Shown: piece after piece, positions 9,101-18,062 of the stretch
How positions within the stretch are numbered: position 1 is the stretch's first letter
How the letters are laid out: each line of letters opens with the position of its first letter
Notes under the pieces: model-generated
What the model was told of the DNA's origin: nothing
The model's input: only the letters and a program-made list of their open reading frames with translations
Database searches by the model: none
Assembly: GCA_964623055.1 (NCBI GenBank)
Contig: CAZURK010000023.1
Location: forward strand, 23,709 to 87,708
Origin: JADHUC01 sp964623055
Lineage (GTDB): Bacteria; Planctomycetota; Planctomycetia; Pirellulales; Pirellulaceae
Reading direction: 5' to 3'
DNA: 64,000 bases
Translations under genes and position numbers: made by a program

Positions 9101-10885
9101 ATGTTGGATAGCGACCGCTTATCGGCTGCCTTCGAGAAGGCGCGGTCTCAGTTGCAGGCCGAACGGACGGCCGCCGGCCATTGGGTCGGCGAGTTGTCTG
9201 CATCCGCTTTGTCTACAGCGACAGCCGTAAGCGCTTTGTCCGTGGTGCGTCAAAACGGCCGGCCCGACGCGAGATTCGACGACGCAATCGAAGGCGGCGT
9301 GCGTTGGCTGACGGCTCATCAGAACGACGACGGCGGTTTTGGCGATACGGATAAGAGCTACTCGAACATCGCGACGACAATGTTAGTGTCGGCGGCGTTT
9401 CACTTGGCGGCCAAAGCCAACCAGAATGTAGCGTTGTTGAATCGAGCCGACGCCTACATCCAGTCCAAGGGCGGCGTTTCCGGACTACGCCAGCGGTACG
9501 GCAAAGACAAGACCTTCGCCGTGCCCATCTTGACCAACTGCGCTTTGGCTGGGCTGGCATCGTGGAAGGATGTATCGGCGCTTCCGTTCGAACTTGCCTG
9601 TGTGCCCCAGCGGTTCTACCGCTTTGTCCGCATGCCGGTCGTCAGCTATGCGGTTCCCGCGTTGGTCGCAATTGGACAGGCTCGCTACTTCCATCGAAAG
9701 CCACTGATGCCATGGATGCGATTCATCCGCTGGCTGGCGATCAAACCCAGTCTGCGTGTGCTGCGAAAGATGCAACCGGAAAGCGGCGGCTATCTGGAAG
9801 CAACGCCGCTCACTAGTTTTGTCGTCATGAGCTTGGCGTCCGCAGGACGTGTGGATCATCCGGTCACACAGGAAGGTGTCAAGTTTCTGCTCGATTCAGT
9901 TCGCTCCGATGGCAGTTGGCCAATCGATACGGATTTGGCAACGTGGACCACCACGCTTGCCGTCAACGCACTAGCCGGCACCGGCGAAAATGTGGCCGAG
10001 CTTGGTTGCCTGGACTGGTTGCTGTCCTGCCAACATCGTTGCAGGCATCCCTTCACGGGAGCTGATCCGGGGGGCTGGGGATGGACGAATCTGAGTGGAG
10101 CCGTCCCGGACGCAGACGATACGCCAGGGGCTCTGCTGGCCTTGGCCGCCTGGCGCGACTCGCCGTCATCGAACGAGCGCGATCGAGCGCGGGTCAATGA
10201 AGCTGCGACGGCAGGTGTCGAATGGCTGCTGAGTCTGCAGAACTCGAACGGCGGTTGGCCCACGTTCTGCCGCGGTTGGGGTAAACTCCCGTTTGACCGC
10301 AGCGGCGCGGACCTGACCGCACACGTGCTCAGGGCTTTCAAGACATGGTGGGACTTGCCGTTTGGAAGGAGGCTGCAGCGCGCTGTCGACAGGGGGTTTC
10401 GGTTTCTCGCACAGTGTCAACGCGAAGACGGAAGCTGGATTCCTCTGTGGTTCGGCAATCAGGATCACCCGGAGGAGGAGAACCCCGTTTACGGGACAGC
10501 CAAAGTGCTGCTGGCCTATCGAGACTGGGAGCGGGGCGACACGGAACAAGCTCAGGCAGGCTTGGCTTGGCTGTGCACAGCGCAAAACGACGATGGCGGA
10601 TGGGGCGGCGGAGCGGCGGTGGCGAATACCTCCCAGGACGGACAGCAAAGCAGCGTCGAAGAGACAGCGCTGGCAATCGAAACGCTCGCAACCGTGAATC
10701 TGGCGGAAGGCCAACAGACGCATCTGGAGCGAGGGGTCGCGTGGCTGGTGGGTGCAGTTGAATCAGATACGCATCTTGACGCTACGCCCATCGGATTCTA
10801 CTTCGCCAAACTGTGGTACTACGAGAAGCTTTATCCGCTGCTCTTCACTGTGGCGGCGCTCGGACGAGTCGCGAGGACAGTCTAG
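9101..10885 (+). CDS. Squalene-hopene cyclase-like terpene cyclase
   Basis: 594 residues, alpha-alpha barrel cyclase family. Repeated QW motifs are visible (QNDDGGFGDTDKSY, GSWPIDTDLATW, QNSNGGWPTF, QREDGSWIPLWFGNQ, QNDDGGWGGG), and the class II protonation motif DxDD is present as DADD in GAVPDADDTPGALL. It is shorter than typical squalene-hopene cyclases (about 630-680), and the N-terminal part before the first QW motif is reduced. It may therefore be a divergent hopanoid-type cyclase or act on another polyprenoid. No other terpenoid gene is visible nearby. It lies 49 bases after the ThuA gene on the same strand. Confidence 0.85.
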   Translation: MLDSDRLSAAFEKARSQLQAERTAAGHWVGELSASALSTATAVSALSVVRQNGRPDARFDDAIEGGVRWLTAHQNDDGGFGDTDKSYSNIATTMLVSAAFHLAAKANQNVALLNRADAYIQSKGGVSGLRQRYGKDKTFAVPILTNCALAGLASWKDVSALPFELACVPQRFYRFVRMPVVSYAVPALVAIGQARYFHRKPLMPWMRFIRWLAIKPSLRVLRKMQPESGGYLEATPLTSFVVMSLASAGRVDHPVTQEGVKFLLDSVRSDGSWPIDTDLATWTTTLAVNALAGTGENVAELGCLDWLLSCQHRCRHPFTGADPGGWGWTNLSGAVPDADDTPGALLALAAWRDSPSSNERDRARVNEAATAGVEWLLSLQNSNGGWPTFCRGWGKLPFDRSGADLTAHVLRAFKTWWDLPFGRRLQRAVDRGFRFLAQCQREDGSWIPLWFGNQDHPEEENPVYGTAKVLLAYRDWERGDTEQAQAGLAWLCTAQNDDGGWGGGAAVANTSQDGQQSSVEETALAIETLATVNLAEGQQTHLERGVAWLVGAVESDTHLDATPIGFYFAKLWYYEKLYPLLFTVAALGRVARTV

Positions 10886-10915
10886 TTCGCGACTTCATTG
10901 AGACAGACGGTGAAA

Positions 10916-10960
10916 CGCCGTCCAGCAGACGTTGGGGAACGGTGCTTCTGCTGGACGGCG
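10916..10960. terminator. Inverted repeat, likely bidirectional terminator
   Basis: Perfect 14-base arms (CGCCGTCCAGCAGA at 10916-10929 and its complement at 10947-10960) around a 17-base loop. It lies between the convergent ends of the cyclase gene (10885) and the proline-repeat gene (10978). It lacks a strong T-run, so terminator function is inferred from position. Confidence 0.6.
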
Positions 10961-10977
10961 CCTGCCCGATATCAGCA

Positions 10978-11850
10978 TCAGAACGCTCTGCCGCCCCAGG
11001 TCATGCCGCGAGCCGCCAAGACGGTTTGGATAGGCCTCGGCAGAGGGTTCGGCTCGATTGCCGCCTGTCCCACCTTCGCTTCCGGTCGTGGATGTGGCGA
11101 GGGCAAGGGAGCGATGCCCACCGGATTATCGTCGCCGTGGGCGGCTTCCGAGCATGGGGACGGTACAGGATTCGGTTCGAGCTTTGTTCGGGCAACTTCC
11201 GTTTCAGGTCTTGGACGTCCTGATGGAATTGGGATGAGCCCTACCCGCTCGATCGCGTCTTCCGGCCGCGGCTGAGCGGTTGGCTCGGGGATCCAGCCTG
11301 CGAGTTCCAACTCGGTTTCAGCGCGTGGTCGACCCGATGGAACTGGAATGAGACCGACATACTCGACGGCCGCTTCAGGGCGAGGATGCGGGGTAGGCAG
11401 CGGATCGATGCCCATGGGATCGTCTGATTCGTCGGCTGACCATCCCATGCCCATGACATAGTCGTTTGCGTTTGCAGCATGCCGTTGCAGGCTTGTTGCC
11501 GCCAGCGTCTCAAGGTCGACAGCTCGTTCAACGGACGCCGACTCCGAAGCGATCTCGGCCCTAAACACTGCATCCGCCATGCGCGGATGTGGCGCGGGCT
11601 GAGGATCGATCGCAACCTGGTTATCTTGTGCGGCGCGCAATGCTCGCTGGTCTACCCACGCGCTCTCAGATCGCGATTCGCAAACCTCATCCCGGGCGTC
11701 GTCGGACGCATGGGCTACAACGTCGATATCTCCCAAAAGGCCAGCCATCATCGTGCGACTTTCCAGGGATTCGAGGCTGATCTGCACGCGGCTCGTTCGC
11801 TTGTTCTGCCGACTTGTTAGCTTGCCGAATCGTTTCGCTAGGGATCTCAT
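10978..11850 (-). CDS. Proline-rich repeat protein with planctomycete LExLExR-type N-terminal motif
   Basis: 290 residues from ATG 11850, chosen over an upstream ATG because AGGAGGCAG precedes it. Residues 26-37 read LESLESRTMMAG after a basic stretch, resembling the LExLExRxLLA motif found at the N-termini of many large planctomycete surface or secreted proteins. Residues 80-90 and 146-275 contain seven to eight degenerate units of about 19-21 residues with the pattern G-[LIW]-x-P-x-P-x-x-x-P-R-P-E-x-x-[VIL]-E, for example GLIPVPSGRPRAETELELA and GLIPIPSGRPRPETEVA. No enzymatic motif is seen. The protein is probably extracellular and structural; function unknown. Confidence 0.75.
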   Translation of the reverse strand: MRSLAKRFGKLTSRQNKRTSRVQISLESLESRTMMAGLLGDIDVVAHASDDARDEVCESRSESAWVDQRALRAAQDNQVAIDPQPAPHPRMADAVFRAEIASESASVERAVDLETLAATSLQRHAANANDYVMGMGWSADESDDPMGIDPLPTPHPRPEAAVEYVGLIPVPSGRPRAETELELAGWIPEPTAQPRPEDAIERVGLIPIPSGRPRPETEVARTKLEPNPVPSPCSEAAHGDDNPVGIAPLPSPHPRPEAKVGQAAIEPNPLPRPIQTVLAARGMTWGGRAF

Positions 11851-12162
11851 GTCTGCCTCCTTTTCGTGGAAATGTTTGAAGTCGTCTGTTCGCATCACTT
11901 GGCAAAACGATATCTGCGGCTAGACCGGACACGACTTTTCGATTTTCTTTCGGGGAGCCAGTTCTTCGCGCGTTTCCGCAAGTCGCCCGAGGAGCCCGTC
12001 CACGGCCCCAGACGTAAGGTATTCTTGGTAAACGGCCGTCGTGTCTCGGAATTCAAGCTCTTTGTAGGATGGACTTCCAAATCCGTTTCACGTCTTGGGA
12101 GGGAGAGCGAATCCGTCCTTCTACGGGGCTGTTTCCGCCGGCCAACACATTGAGTTGTTCAG
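11851..12162. other. Divergent intergenic region
   Basis: 312 bases between the divergently read proline-repeat gene and the sigma-factor gene, so it should hold promoters for both. The only recognisable sequence is the family 2 dispersed element at 12064-12092. No convincing -35/-10 pair was identified. Confidence 0.5.
12064..12092. repeat. Dispersed short element, family 2 (second copy)
   Basis: GTAGGATGGACTTCCAAATC and following bases match the element at 4568-4596 with a few substitutions. It sits upstream of the sigma-factor gene. Confidence 0.5.
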
Positions 12163-12774
12163 ATGTCAAAGGCGAATCCTATGTCGGAGCCGGAATCATT
12201 CGCGCAACTGGTCGCCCGCGTGCGGCGCGGGGACGACCAAGCGGCGGAAGAGCTGATTCGGCGGTATGAACCGGATTTGCGGGTCATTGCGCGTGTGCGG
12301 TTGACGGATCCGGCGTTGCGGCGAGTGATCGATTCGATGGACATTTGCCAATCGATCTTTGCCAACTTCTTTGTGCGCGCCGCTGCGGGCCAGTTCGAGT
12401 TGGAGACGCCTGAGCAGCTTCTAAGACTCCTGGCGGCCATGGTCCGGAACAAGGTCAACGACCACGCCCGATATGCACATCGCCAACGTCGAGACGCACG
12501 CCAAGTAGTCGCAACCGCCGCAGACGAGTTGCCGCTGGCAGACGCGGGAGCCACCCCCAGCAAGATCGTCGCGAACCGGGAGTTGCTGAGAGAACTGCAC
12601 AAGCGGCTGACCGAGGACGAGCGTTTGATCGTTGAACAGCGCGCAACGGGACGGGAGTGGACCGAAATCGCGGACCAGATCGGCGGGACTCCAGAAGCTG
12701 TGCGGAAACGATACTCCAGAGCACTCAATCGCGCGGTCGAGGATCTGGGGCTGGACAATTCCTGCTATGTATGA
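12163..12774 (+). CDS. ECF-type RNA polymerase sigma factor
   Basis: 203 residues. Region 2 spans about residues 12-85 (ELIRRYEPDLRVIARVRL, MDICQSIFANFFVR), and region 4 is the C-terminal helix-turn-helix LTEDERLIVEQRATGREWTEIADQIGGTPEAVRKRYSRALNRAVEDLG. This is the planctomycete ECF type usually found beside Ser/Thr kinases. The gene overlaps the start of such a kinase by eight bases, so the two are translationally coupled and probably one signalling unit. An ATG six codons downstream (12181) is an alternative start. No anti-sigma factor is visible; the kinase may take that role. Confidence 0.9.
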   Translation: MSKANPMSEPESFAQLVARVRRGDDQAAEELIRRYEPDLRVIARVRLTDPALRRVIDSMDICQSIFANFFVRAAAGQFELETPEQLLRLLAAMVRNKVNDHARYAHRQRRDARQVVATAADELPLADAGATPSKIVANRELLRELHKRLTEDERLIVEQRATGREWTEIADQIGGTPEAVRKRYSRALNRAVEDLGLDNSCYV

Positions 12775-15700
12775 GCCGTCGAACCAATCGCCCGTCGACT
12801 TGGCAGCATCGTTGCGTGCCCAGCAGCGCGAAAGCTGGCAGCGGGGCCAGCGTGTTCTGGTAGAGACCCTGATCGAGAACCACCCCGACGCTCAGTCAAG
12901 CGACGAGACCGTCCTGGAATTGCTCTACGCAGAATTCTGCCTGCGAGAAGAACTTGGCGAAGTACCCGAGGCCGAGGAGTACTATCGCCGGTTTCCACAC
13001 TTACGGCACCGACTGGGCAACTTGTTCGAGATGCACAGCGCGTTAGCCGACAGCAGAAATGACTCGGCAAAACCGGCGGTCCCGGAAGACACACTCGACA
13101 TGTCGATCGAATCGAGCGTCAGATCGCTCGACAATACTCCAGCAAGCCACGGCCAGGGCGACACGGTACCGGCGGGCGCGCCAGCCAGATTTGGCGATTA
13201 TGAACTGCTCGAAGAGATCGCCCGCGGCGGCATGGGAGTCGTGTACAAGGCGCGCCAGATCAAGGCAAATCGTACGGTCGCGCTGAAAATGATCTTGGCC
13301 GGTCAATTCGCTTCTCCGGCCGATGTCCAGCGATTCTATTCCGAGGCAGAAGCGGCGGCCAATCTGAATCACCCGAACATCGTGCCCATTTACGACGTGG
13401 GCCGGCAAGATGGTCAACACTACTTCTCGATGGGATACGTTGAAGGCCGGAGTCTGGCGCAAGCAGTCGCCGATGGGCCGCTTGCTAGTCGCGAGGCCGC
13501 CAGGTTACTGGCTCAAGTGGCCGACGCCGTACACTACGCAAACGAACGCGGCGTCATTCATCGCGATTTGAAACCCGCGAACGTGTTGCTCGCAGGCGAT
13601 GGACAGCCTCGCATCACAGATTTCGGGCTCTCCAAACGGTTGGAGTCCGGCGATGGACCGACAGCCAGCGGCGACGTGCTCGGCACGCCCAGTTACATGC
13701 CGCCCGAGCAGGCAATGGGCAGGAAAGACGAAATTGGCCCGGCCGTGGACGTCTACTCGTTGGGCGCAATCCTCTATTGCCTCGTCACGGGCCGCCCGCC
13801 GTTTCAAGCTGCAACGGTTCTGGATACGCTGGCTCAAGTCATTGACGAAGAACCCGTTTCACCGCGCCAATTGAACCCTGCGCTGGACAAAGATGTCGAG
13901 ACAATCACGCTAAGGTGCCTGGAGAAGGAGCCCGCACGTCGCTACGCTTCGGCCGCCGAATTGGCGGATGAATTGCGTCGTTACCTGTCGGGCGAGTCGA
14001 TCCGGGCCCGGCCGGTGGGGACCGCCGAGCGTACGTGGCGATGGTGTAAGCGAAAACCGATTATTGCCGGTTTGAGTGCGACCGCGGTAGGCCTCTCGCT
14101 TCTCGTCGTCCTGCTGTTGGCCGTCGGCTACCGGCGCGAGTCCGTCTTGCGGCAAGAGGCCGAGGCAGCTCGCGGCATGGCGGACGATAACGCCCGTCAA
14201 GCCGATGCACAGGCGCTCGTCGCACTGCGCACGCTCGAATCGGTCGTCTTCGATATCCAGCAGGAACTGGCGAACGTCCCAGCAGCTCATTCGGTCCGGC
14301 AAAGCCTGCTGGATACGGCAATCGACCGGCTACAGGAGGTCGCGCGCAGCCTGGAGACCTCGCGCAAAACGGACCTGAATCTCGCCGTGGCTCATCTGGA
14401 GTTGGGCGACGTCTTCCTGACCGTGGGCGGTAGCGGCGGACGCGATGGAACGATCCAGGCTCACCGGCAGTACCAACGCGGCAACGATATTCTGCGCGAA
14501 CTGTCGTCCAACAAGCCCGACGAATGGCTCGTTCAGCAGAATCTGTCCGTGTCCTACGAGAGGCTGGGCGACACTCTTCGGCGGCTGGGAAAGCCGGCCG
14601 AAGCCCGCAAAGCGTATGAGAAGAGCCTCGAGGTCATTAGTGCTCAGAGAGACCGCAATCCTGCAAATGTGGTCGCTCGAGCAGGTGTGACCTCCGGACA
14701 CAGCAAGCTGGGAGAGGTGGCTTGGGAGCTTGGCGACGTAATCGGGGCAATCGACGCTCACACCAAGAGCCTGAAGACCTCTCAAGCGCTGGCTGAATTG
14801 GATCCGACGAACGCCCAGTACCAACGAGACATGTCCGTGTGTTACGCTCGACTTGGCGATGTCAGGCTCTGGCAGGGCGACGCGGATTCGGCGCGCGACG
14901 AATACGAGAAATGCCTCGCCGTTCGGAAACGGTTGGCTCAAGTTGAATCCATGACCACAGACGATTATCAAGCTCAATGCGATCTGTCGGCGGCGCATAG
15001 ACAGCTTGGCGACGCGCACATCGACTCGGATGTCCAGCAGGCGCGGGGCCACTACCAGAAGGCTCTCGAAATCGCCCAGCAAGCTGCGGGATCTGACCCA
15101 GGCAATCTCAAAGTCCGGCACTCTCTTGCAGTTGCTTGCGGAGGCGTCGGGGAAATCTGTTTGCGAACCGGGAATGTACCCACGGCACGTGAAAACTTTC
15201 AAAAAGAGCAGGAAATCCTGACTTCATTAGCCGGGCAAAACCCATCCGATTTGTCATTCCAGTTCGAGCTTGCCCTAGCGCATATCCACTCTGGCAAGGC
15301 GAATCAACAATGTGGCGAACTGCCCGAAGCGATTGCCGCATTTCAAGAGAGCCTGGGTATCTATGAGGACTTGGCCGAAGACAGCCCTGAGAATATGTCA
15401 ATCCAACAGAATCTTTCCATAGTGCACCAACGGCTTGGCCAAACCCATCAACTCGCGGGCGAGTTCGAGGCGGCCCTCCGCCATTTCGAGGCCGATGTAG
15501 CCATCTGCAAGCGGCTTGCGGAATTGGACGATCGACAGACGGATTTCCAGTTGGGGCTGTCGATTGCACATCGCCGAGTGGGCGATGCGCAACTGCAGTT
15601 GCATCACACAACGGCGGACTCCCATGGCTATGAGAAGGCAGGCAGTCATCATCAACAGAGTGTGTACGTCGTGCGACGGTTGGCCGAGACCCATCCGTCG

Positions 15701-16624
15701 GATGCTCGGATAAAGTACAGCTTCTCTGTGGCTTTGGAGAAACTCGGCGACGTTCGAATGGCGCACGAACGACCGCTGGCCCGCGAGCATTATGAGGAAT
15801 GCCTAGAGATCAGGAAAAGGCGGCTCGAAGCCGATCCCGCCGACGACCGTTTTCAGCGACCCTTGTTTGTCGTTTACGACCGTCTTGGAACCGTGGCTTT
15901 CCTATCCGAAGACTTTGCTGCCGCGTTCGGTTTCTTCAATCACGGTCTCGATCAAGCCAAGAAGATGGTCCGGGAGAATCCGCACGACGGTCAGGCCCAA
16001 GCGGACCTGATCGGCGCCACATTCAAAGCTGGCAACGCGTTACAGAAGCAATACGAATTCACGAAGGCCGGGCAGTTATTCCAAGAAGGCTTGGAGGCAT
16101 TTCAACGCTTCGAGGAGAAAACGGGACTCGATGGATGGCCCCACCTCAAGGGATATGATCAAACGTTCAAGCAGCACATCGGCGTCTGCCAGTTGTGCCA
16201 GAAAGTGGTGGACGATATCGACTTCGTCTTGTCTCAGCCGAAGGAGAAAGCGGCTCAGTATCTTTCCCAACGAGTGCCGGTGCTGATTGGCCGCGGCCGG
16301 ATTGCCGAGGCAGCGGAATCGGCCCAGAAACTCACGGAATTGGACCCGCAAAGCGGCGGCAGTCTGTACAACGCTGCTTGCGGGTTTGCACTGTGTTCTG
16401 AGGCGGTCTTTGCCGAATGCGACGAGCCCTCGAAGAAGGAACGGGCGCAAGCCGATCGTTATGCGGCGCGAGCCATTCAATTGCTTGGGCAGTGTCGAGA
16501 TACGGGCTATTTTGAGAATCCCGAGAATGTCGATTGGGCCGAGAAGGACTCGGACCTCAATTCGTTACGCAAACGGCCCGAGTTCCAATCTCTGATGCAG
16601 TCGTTCGGCGCGGAAACTCCGTAG
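12767..16624 (+). CDS. Membrane Ser/Thr protein kinase with TPR-like C-terminal region
   Basis: 1285 residues. ATG 12767 lies within the last codons of the sigma-factor gene; a longer upstream frame overlaps that gene and is rejected. The kinase domain starts near residue 142 (GDYELLEEIARGGMGVVYKARQ), with catalytic HRDLKPANVLL near 264, DFG near 284 and a TPSYMPPEQ activation segment. One transmembrane helix lies near 433-456 (IIAGLSATAVGLSLLVVLLLAVGY). The remaining 800 residues are helical repeats of TPR type with recurring LxxxHxRLGD and Y-x-x-x-L-x-[IV] patterns. The kinase is cytosolic and the repeats lie across the membrane. Domain order matches many planctomycete kinases; the target is probably linked to the partner sigma factor. 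Confidence 0.92.
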   Translation: MYEPSNQSPVDLAASLRAQQRESWQRGQRVLVETLIENHPDAQSSDETVLELLYAEFCLREELGEVPEAEEYYRRFPHLRHRLGNLFEMHSALADSRNDSAKPAVPEDTLDMSIESSVRSLDNTPASHGQGDTVPAGAPARFGDYELLEEIARGGMGVVYKARQIKANRTVALKMILAGQFASPADVQRFYSEAEAAANLNHPNIVPIYDVGRQDGQHYFSMGYVEGRSLAQAVADGPLASREAARLLAQVADAVHYANERGVIHRDLKPANVLLAGDGQPRITDFGLSKRLESGDGPTASGDVLGTPSYMPPEQAMGRKDEIGPAVDVYSLGAILYCLVTGRPPFQAATVLDTLAQVIDEEPVSPRQLNPALDKDVETITLRCLEKEPARRYASAAELADELRRYLSGESIRARPVGTAERTWRWCKRKPIIAGLSATAVGLSLLVVLLLAVGYRRESVLRQEAEAARGMADDNARQADAQALVALRTLESVVFDIQQELANVPAAHSVRQSLLDTAIDRLQEVARSLETSRKTDLNLAVAHLELGDVFLTVGGSGGRDGTIQAHRQYQRGNDILRELSSNKPDEWLVQQNLSVSYERLGDTLRRLGKPAEARKAYEKSLEVISAQRDRNPANVVARAGVTSGHSKLGEVAWELGDVIGAIDAHTKSLKTSQALAELDPTNAQYQRDMSVCYARLGDVRLWQGDADSARDEYEKCLAVRKRLAQVESMTTDDYQAQCDLSAAHRQLGDAHIDSDVQQARGHYQKALEIAQQAAGSDPGNLKVRHSLAVACGGVGEICLRTGNVPTARENFQKEQEILTSLAGQNPSDLSFQFELALAHIHSGKANQQCGELPEAIAAFQESLGIYEDLAEDSPENMSIQQNLSIVHQRLGQTHQLAGEFEAALRHFEADVAICKRLAELDDRQTDFQLGLSIAHRRVGDAQLQLHHTTADSHGYEKAGSHHQQSVYVVRRLAETHPSDARIKYSFSVALEKLGDVRMAHERPLAREHYEECLEIRKRRLEADPADDRFQRPLFVVYDRLGTVAFLSEDFAAAFGFFNHGLDQAKKMVRENPHDGQAQADLIGATFKAGNALQKQYEFTKAGQLFQEGLEAFQRFEEKTGLDGWPHLKGYDQTFKQHIGVCQLCQKVVDDIDFVLSQPKEKAAQYLSQRVPVLIGRGRIAEAAESAQKLTELDPQSGGSLYNAACGFALCSEAVFAECDEPSKKERAQADRYAARAIQLLGQCRDTGYFENPENVDWAEKDSDLNSLRKRPEFQSLMQSFGAETP

Positions 16625-16670
16625 CCGTTGCGTTCCGGGCCAGGGCCAGAAGTCTCACGACCTCAGCCAC
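16621..16670. repeat. Degenerate copy of dispersed palindrome family 3
   Basis: Begins GTAGCCG and ends with AGAAGTCTCACGACCTCAGC and CAC, matching the two arms of the intact palindrome at 34446-34509. It starts at the stop codon of the kinase gene. Confidence 0.5.
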
Positions 16671-16778
16671 CGTGAAGAATCAGGGGCTTTCCCCTGGGGC
16701 AGGATCATGGAAAACCGCCGAGATCTTGCGTAGAATCGAACTTGTTGGACATCTTGTTCTCTTTCGCGACGAATCGCC

Positions 16779-18047
16779 ATGAAAAAGCTCTTCAAACGTC
16801 TCCTGAAGTTCGGTCTGGTGCTGTTGGTGCTGGGCGGCATATGCGCGGCTTCGTACAAGCCCGCGATGAACTACTGGAAGGAGCGAAACCGGCCCAAATG
16901 GCGGCAGGCGGAGGTCACACGCGGCGACATCATCTCTGTCCGGAACGCGACGGGCCAGGTCAAGCCAATTCGGTCGGTCGAAGTCGGCTGCGTTGTGTCC
17001 GGCCCGATTGTCGGCGAAATCGCCAACTTCAACGATAAAGTCGAAGAAGGCGACTTGTTGGCCAAGATTGACCCACGTCGCTATGATGCCGCCGAGAATC
17101 GCGAAAGGGCCCGACTGAAGATCGCTGAAGCCGAAATCAAACGCGTTGAAGCAATGCTGCAGCAAGCCACGAACGACGAAGACCGCGCGTTGAAGCTTCA
17201 GGCCAAGAACAAGGATTTCATCTCGGATGCCGAACTGGACCAACTGAAGTACAATCGCATTTCTCTGGAAGCGCAGTTGGATGTGGCGTATGCTTCGGTC
17301 GAGCAGGCCAAGGCAAGCCTGGAGGACGCCGAGACGAACCGCGCCTACTGCGAAATCACCGCGCCGGAGGCCGGAAGGATCATCGATCGGAAAATTGAAC
17401 CAGGCCAGTCGCTAGCCGCCTCGTTTCAGACACCGCAACTGTTCATAGTGGCGCCCGACATGGAGAAGGAGATGCATATCCATGCGGCAATCGACGAGAC
17501 CGATATCGGCCTGGTCCGCGCCGCCAAGGATCGCGACTTGCCGGTTCAGTTCACGGTGGACGGCTATCCGGACGATCTGTTCGAGGGGACGATCAAGGAG
17601 ATTCGCTTCAGCTCGACATCCATGCAAAACGTCGTGACTTACCCCGTGATCGTAAGTGCCGCGAATCCGGATCTGAAACTGCTGCCGGGAATGACCGCAA
17701 GCATCTCATTCCGGGTCGACGAACGCACCGACGTGATCAAGATCCCCAACGCCGCCCTTCGATTCTATCCCGAGGCACAGTACGTCCGCCAGCAGGATCG
17801 CAAGCTGTTGGAAGGGGCAAACAAGAGCGAGGACGACGAAGACGGTTCGGACGATGTGATGCTCTCGGCCGAAGAGAAGGCGGAAGCTCGCCGCAAGCGG
17901 AAACAACGCCACGTCTGGGTCGTGGATGGCGAGTTTCTCAGGGCGATTCCGGTGGAAGTGGGACTGATCAACAACTATTTCACCGAACTGGTGTCGGGCA
18001 AACTGAAAGAAGGTCAGAAGCTGGTCACCCGCATGGAAAACAAGTAA
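16779..18047 (+). CDS. Efflux periplasmic adaptor (MacA/HlyD-like membrane fusion protein)
   Basis: 422 residues. One N-terminal membrane anchor (FGLVLLVLGGICAASY), then a lipoyl-like half motif (GQVKPIRSVEVGCVVSGPIVGEI), a coiled-coil hairpin about residues 105-190 rich in A/E/K, the second half motif (APEAGRIIDRKIEPGQSL), a beta barrel (AIDETDIGLV) and a membrane-proximal domain. A charged insertion with DDEDGSDD near residues 345-360 is unusual. It links an inner-membrane ABC pump to an outer-membrane channel. The permease follows 15 bases downstream, but the ATPase and TolC genes lie at 23141-25849 on the other strand. Confidence 0.9.
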   Translation: MKKLFKRLLKFGLVLLVLGGICAASYKPAMNYWKERNRPKWRQAEVTRGDIISVRNATGQVKPIRSVEVGCVVSGPIVGEIANFNDKVEEGDLLAKIDPRRYDAAENRERARLKIAEAEIKRVEAMLQQATNDEDRALKLQAKNKDFISDAELDQLKYNRISLEAQLDVAYASVEQAKASLEDAETNRAYCEITAPEAGRIIDRKIEPGQSLAASFQTPQLFIVAPDMEKEMHIHAAIDETDIGLVRAAKDRDLPVQFTVDGYPDDLFEGTIKEIRFSSTSMQNVVTYPVIVSAANPDLKLLPGMTASISFRVDERTDVIKIPNAALRFYPEAQYVRQQDRKLLEGANKSEDDEDGSDDVMLSAEEKAEARRKRKQRHVWVVDGEFLRAIPVEVGLINNYFTELVSGKLKEGQKLVTRMENK

Positions 18048-18062
18048 GGACGTGGGTTACGT

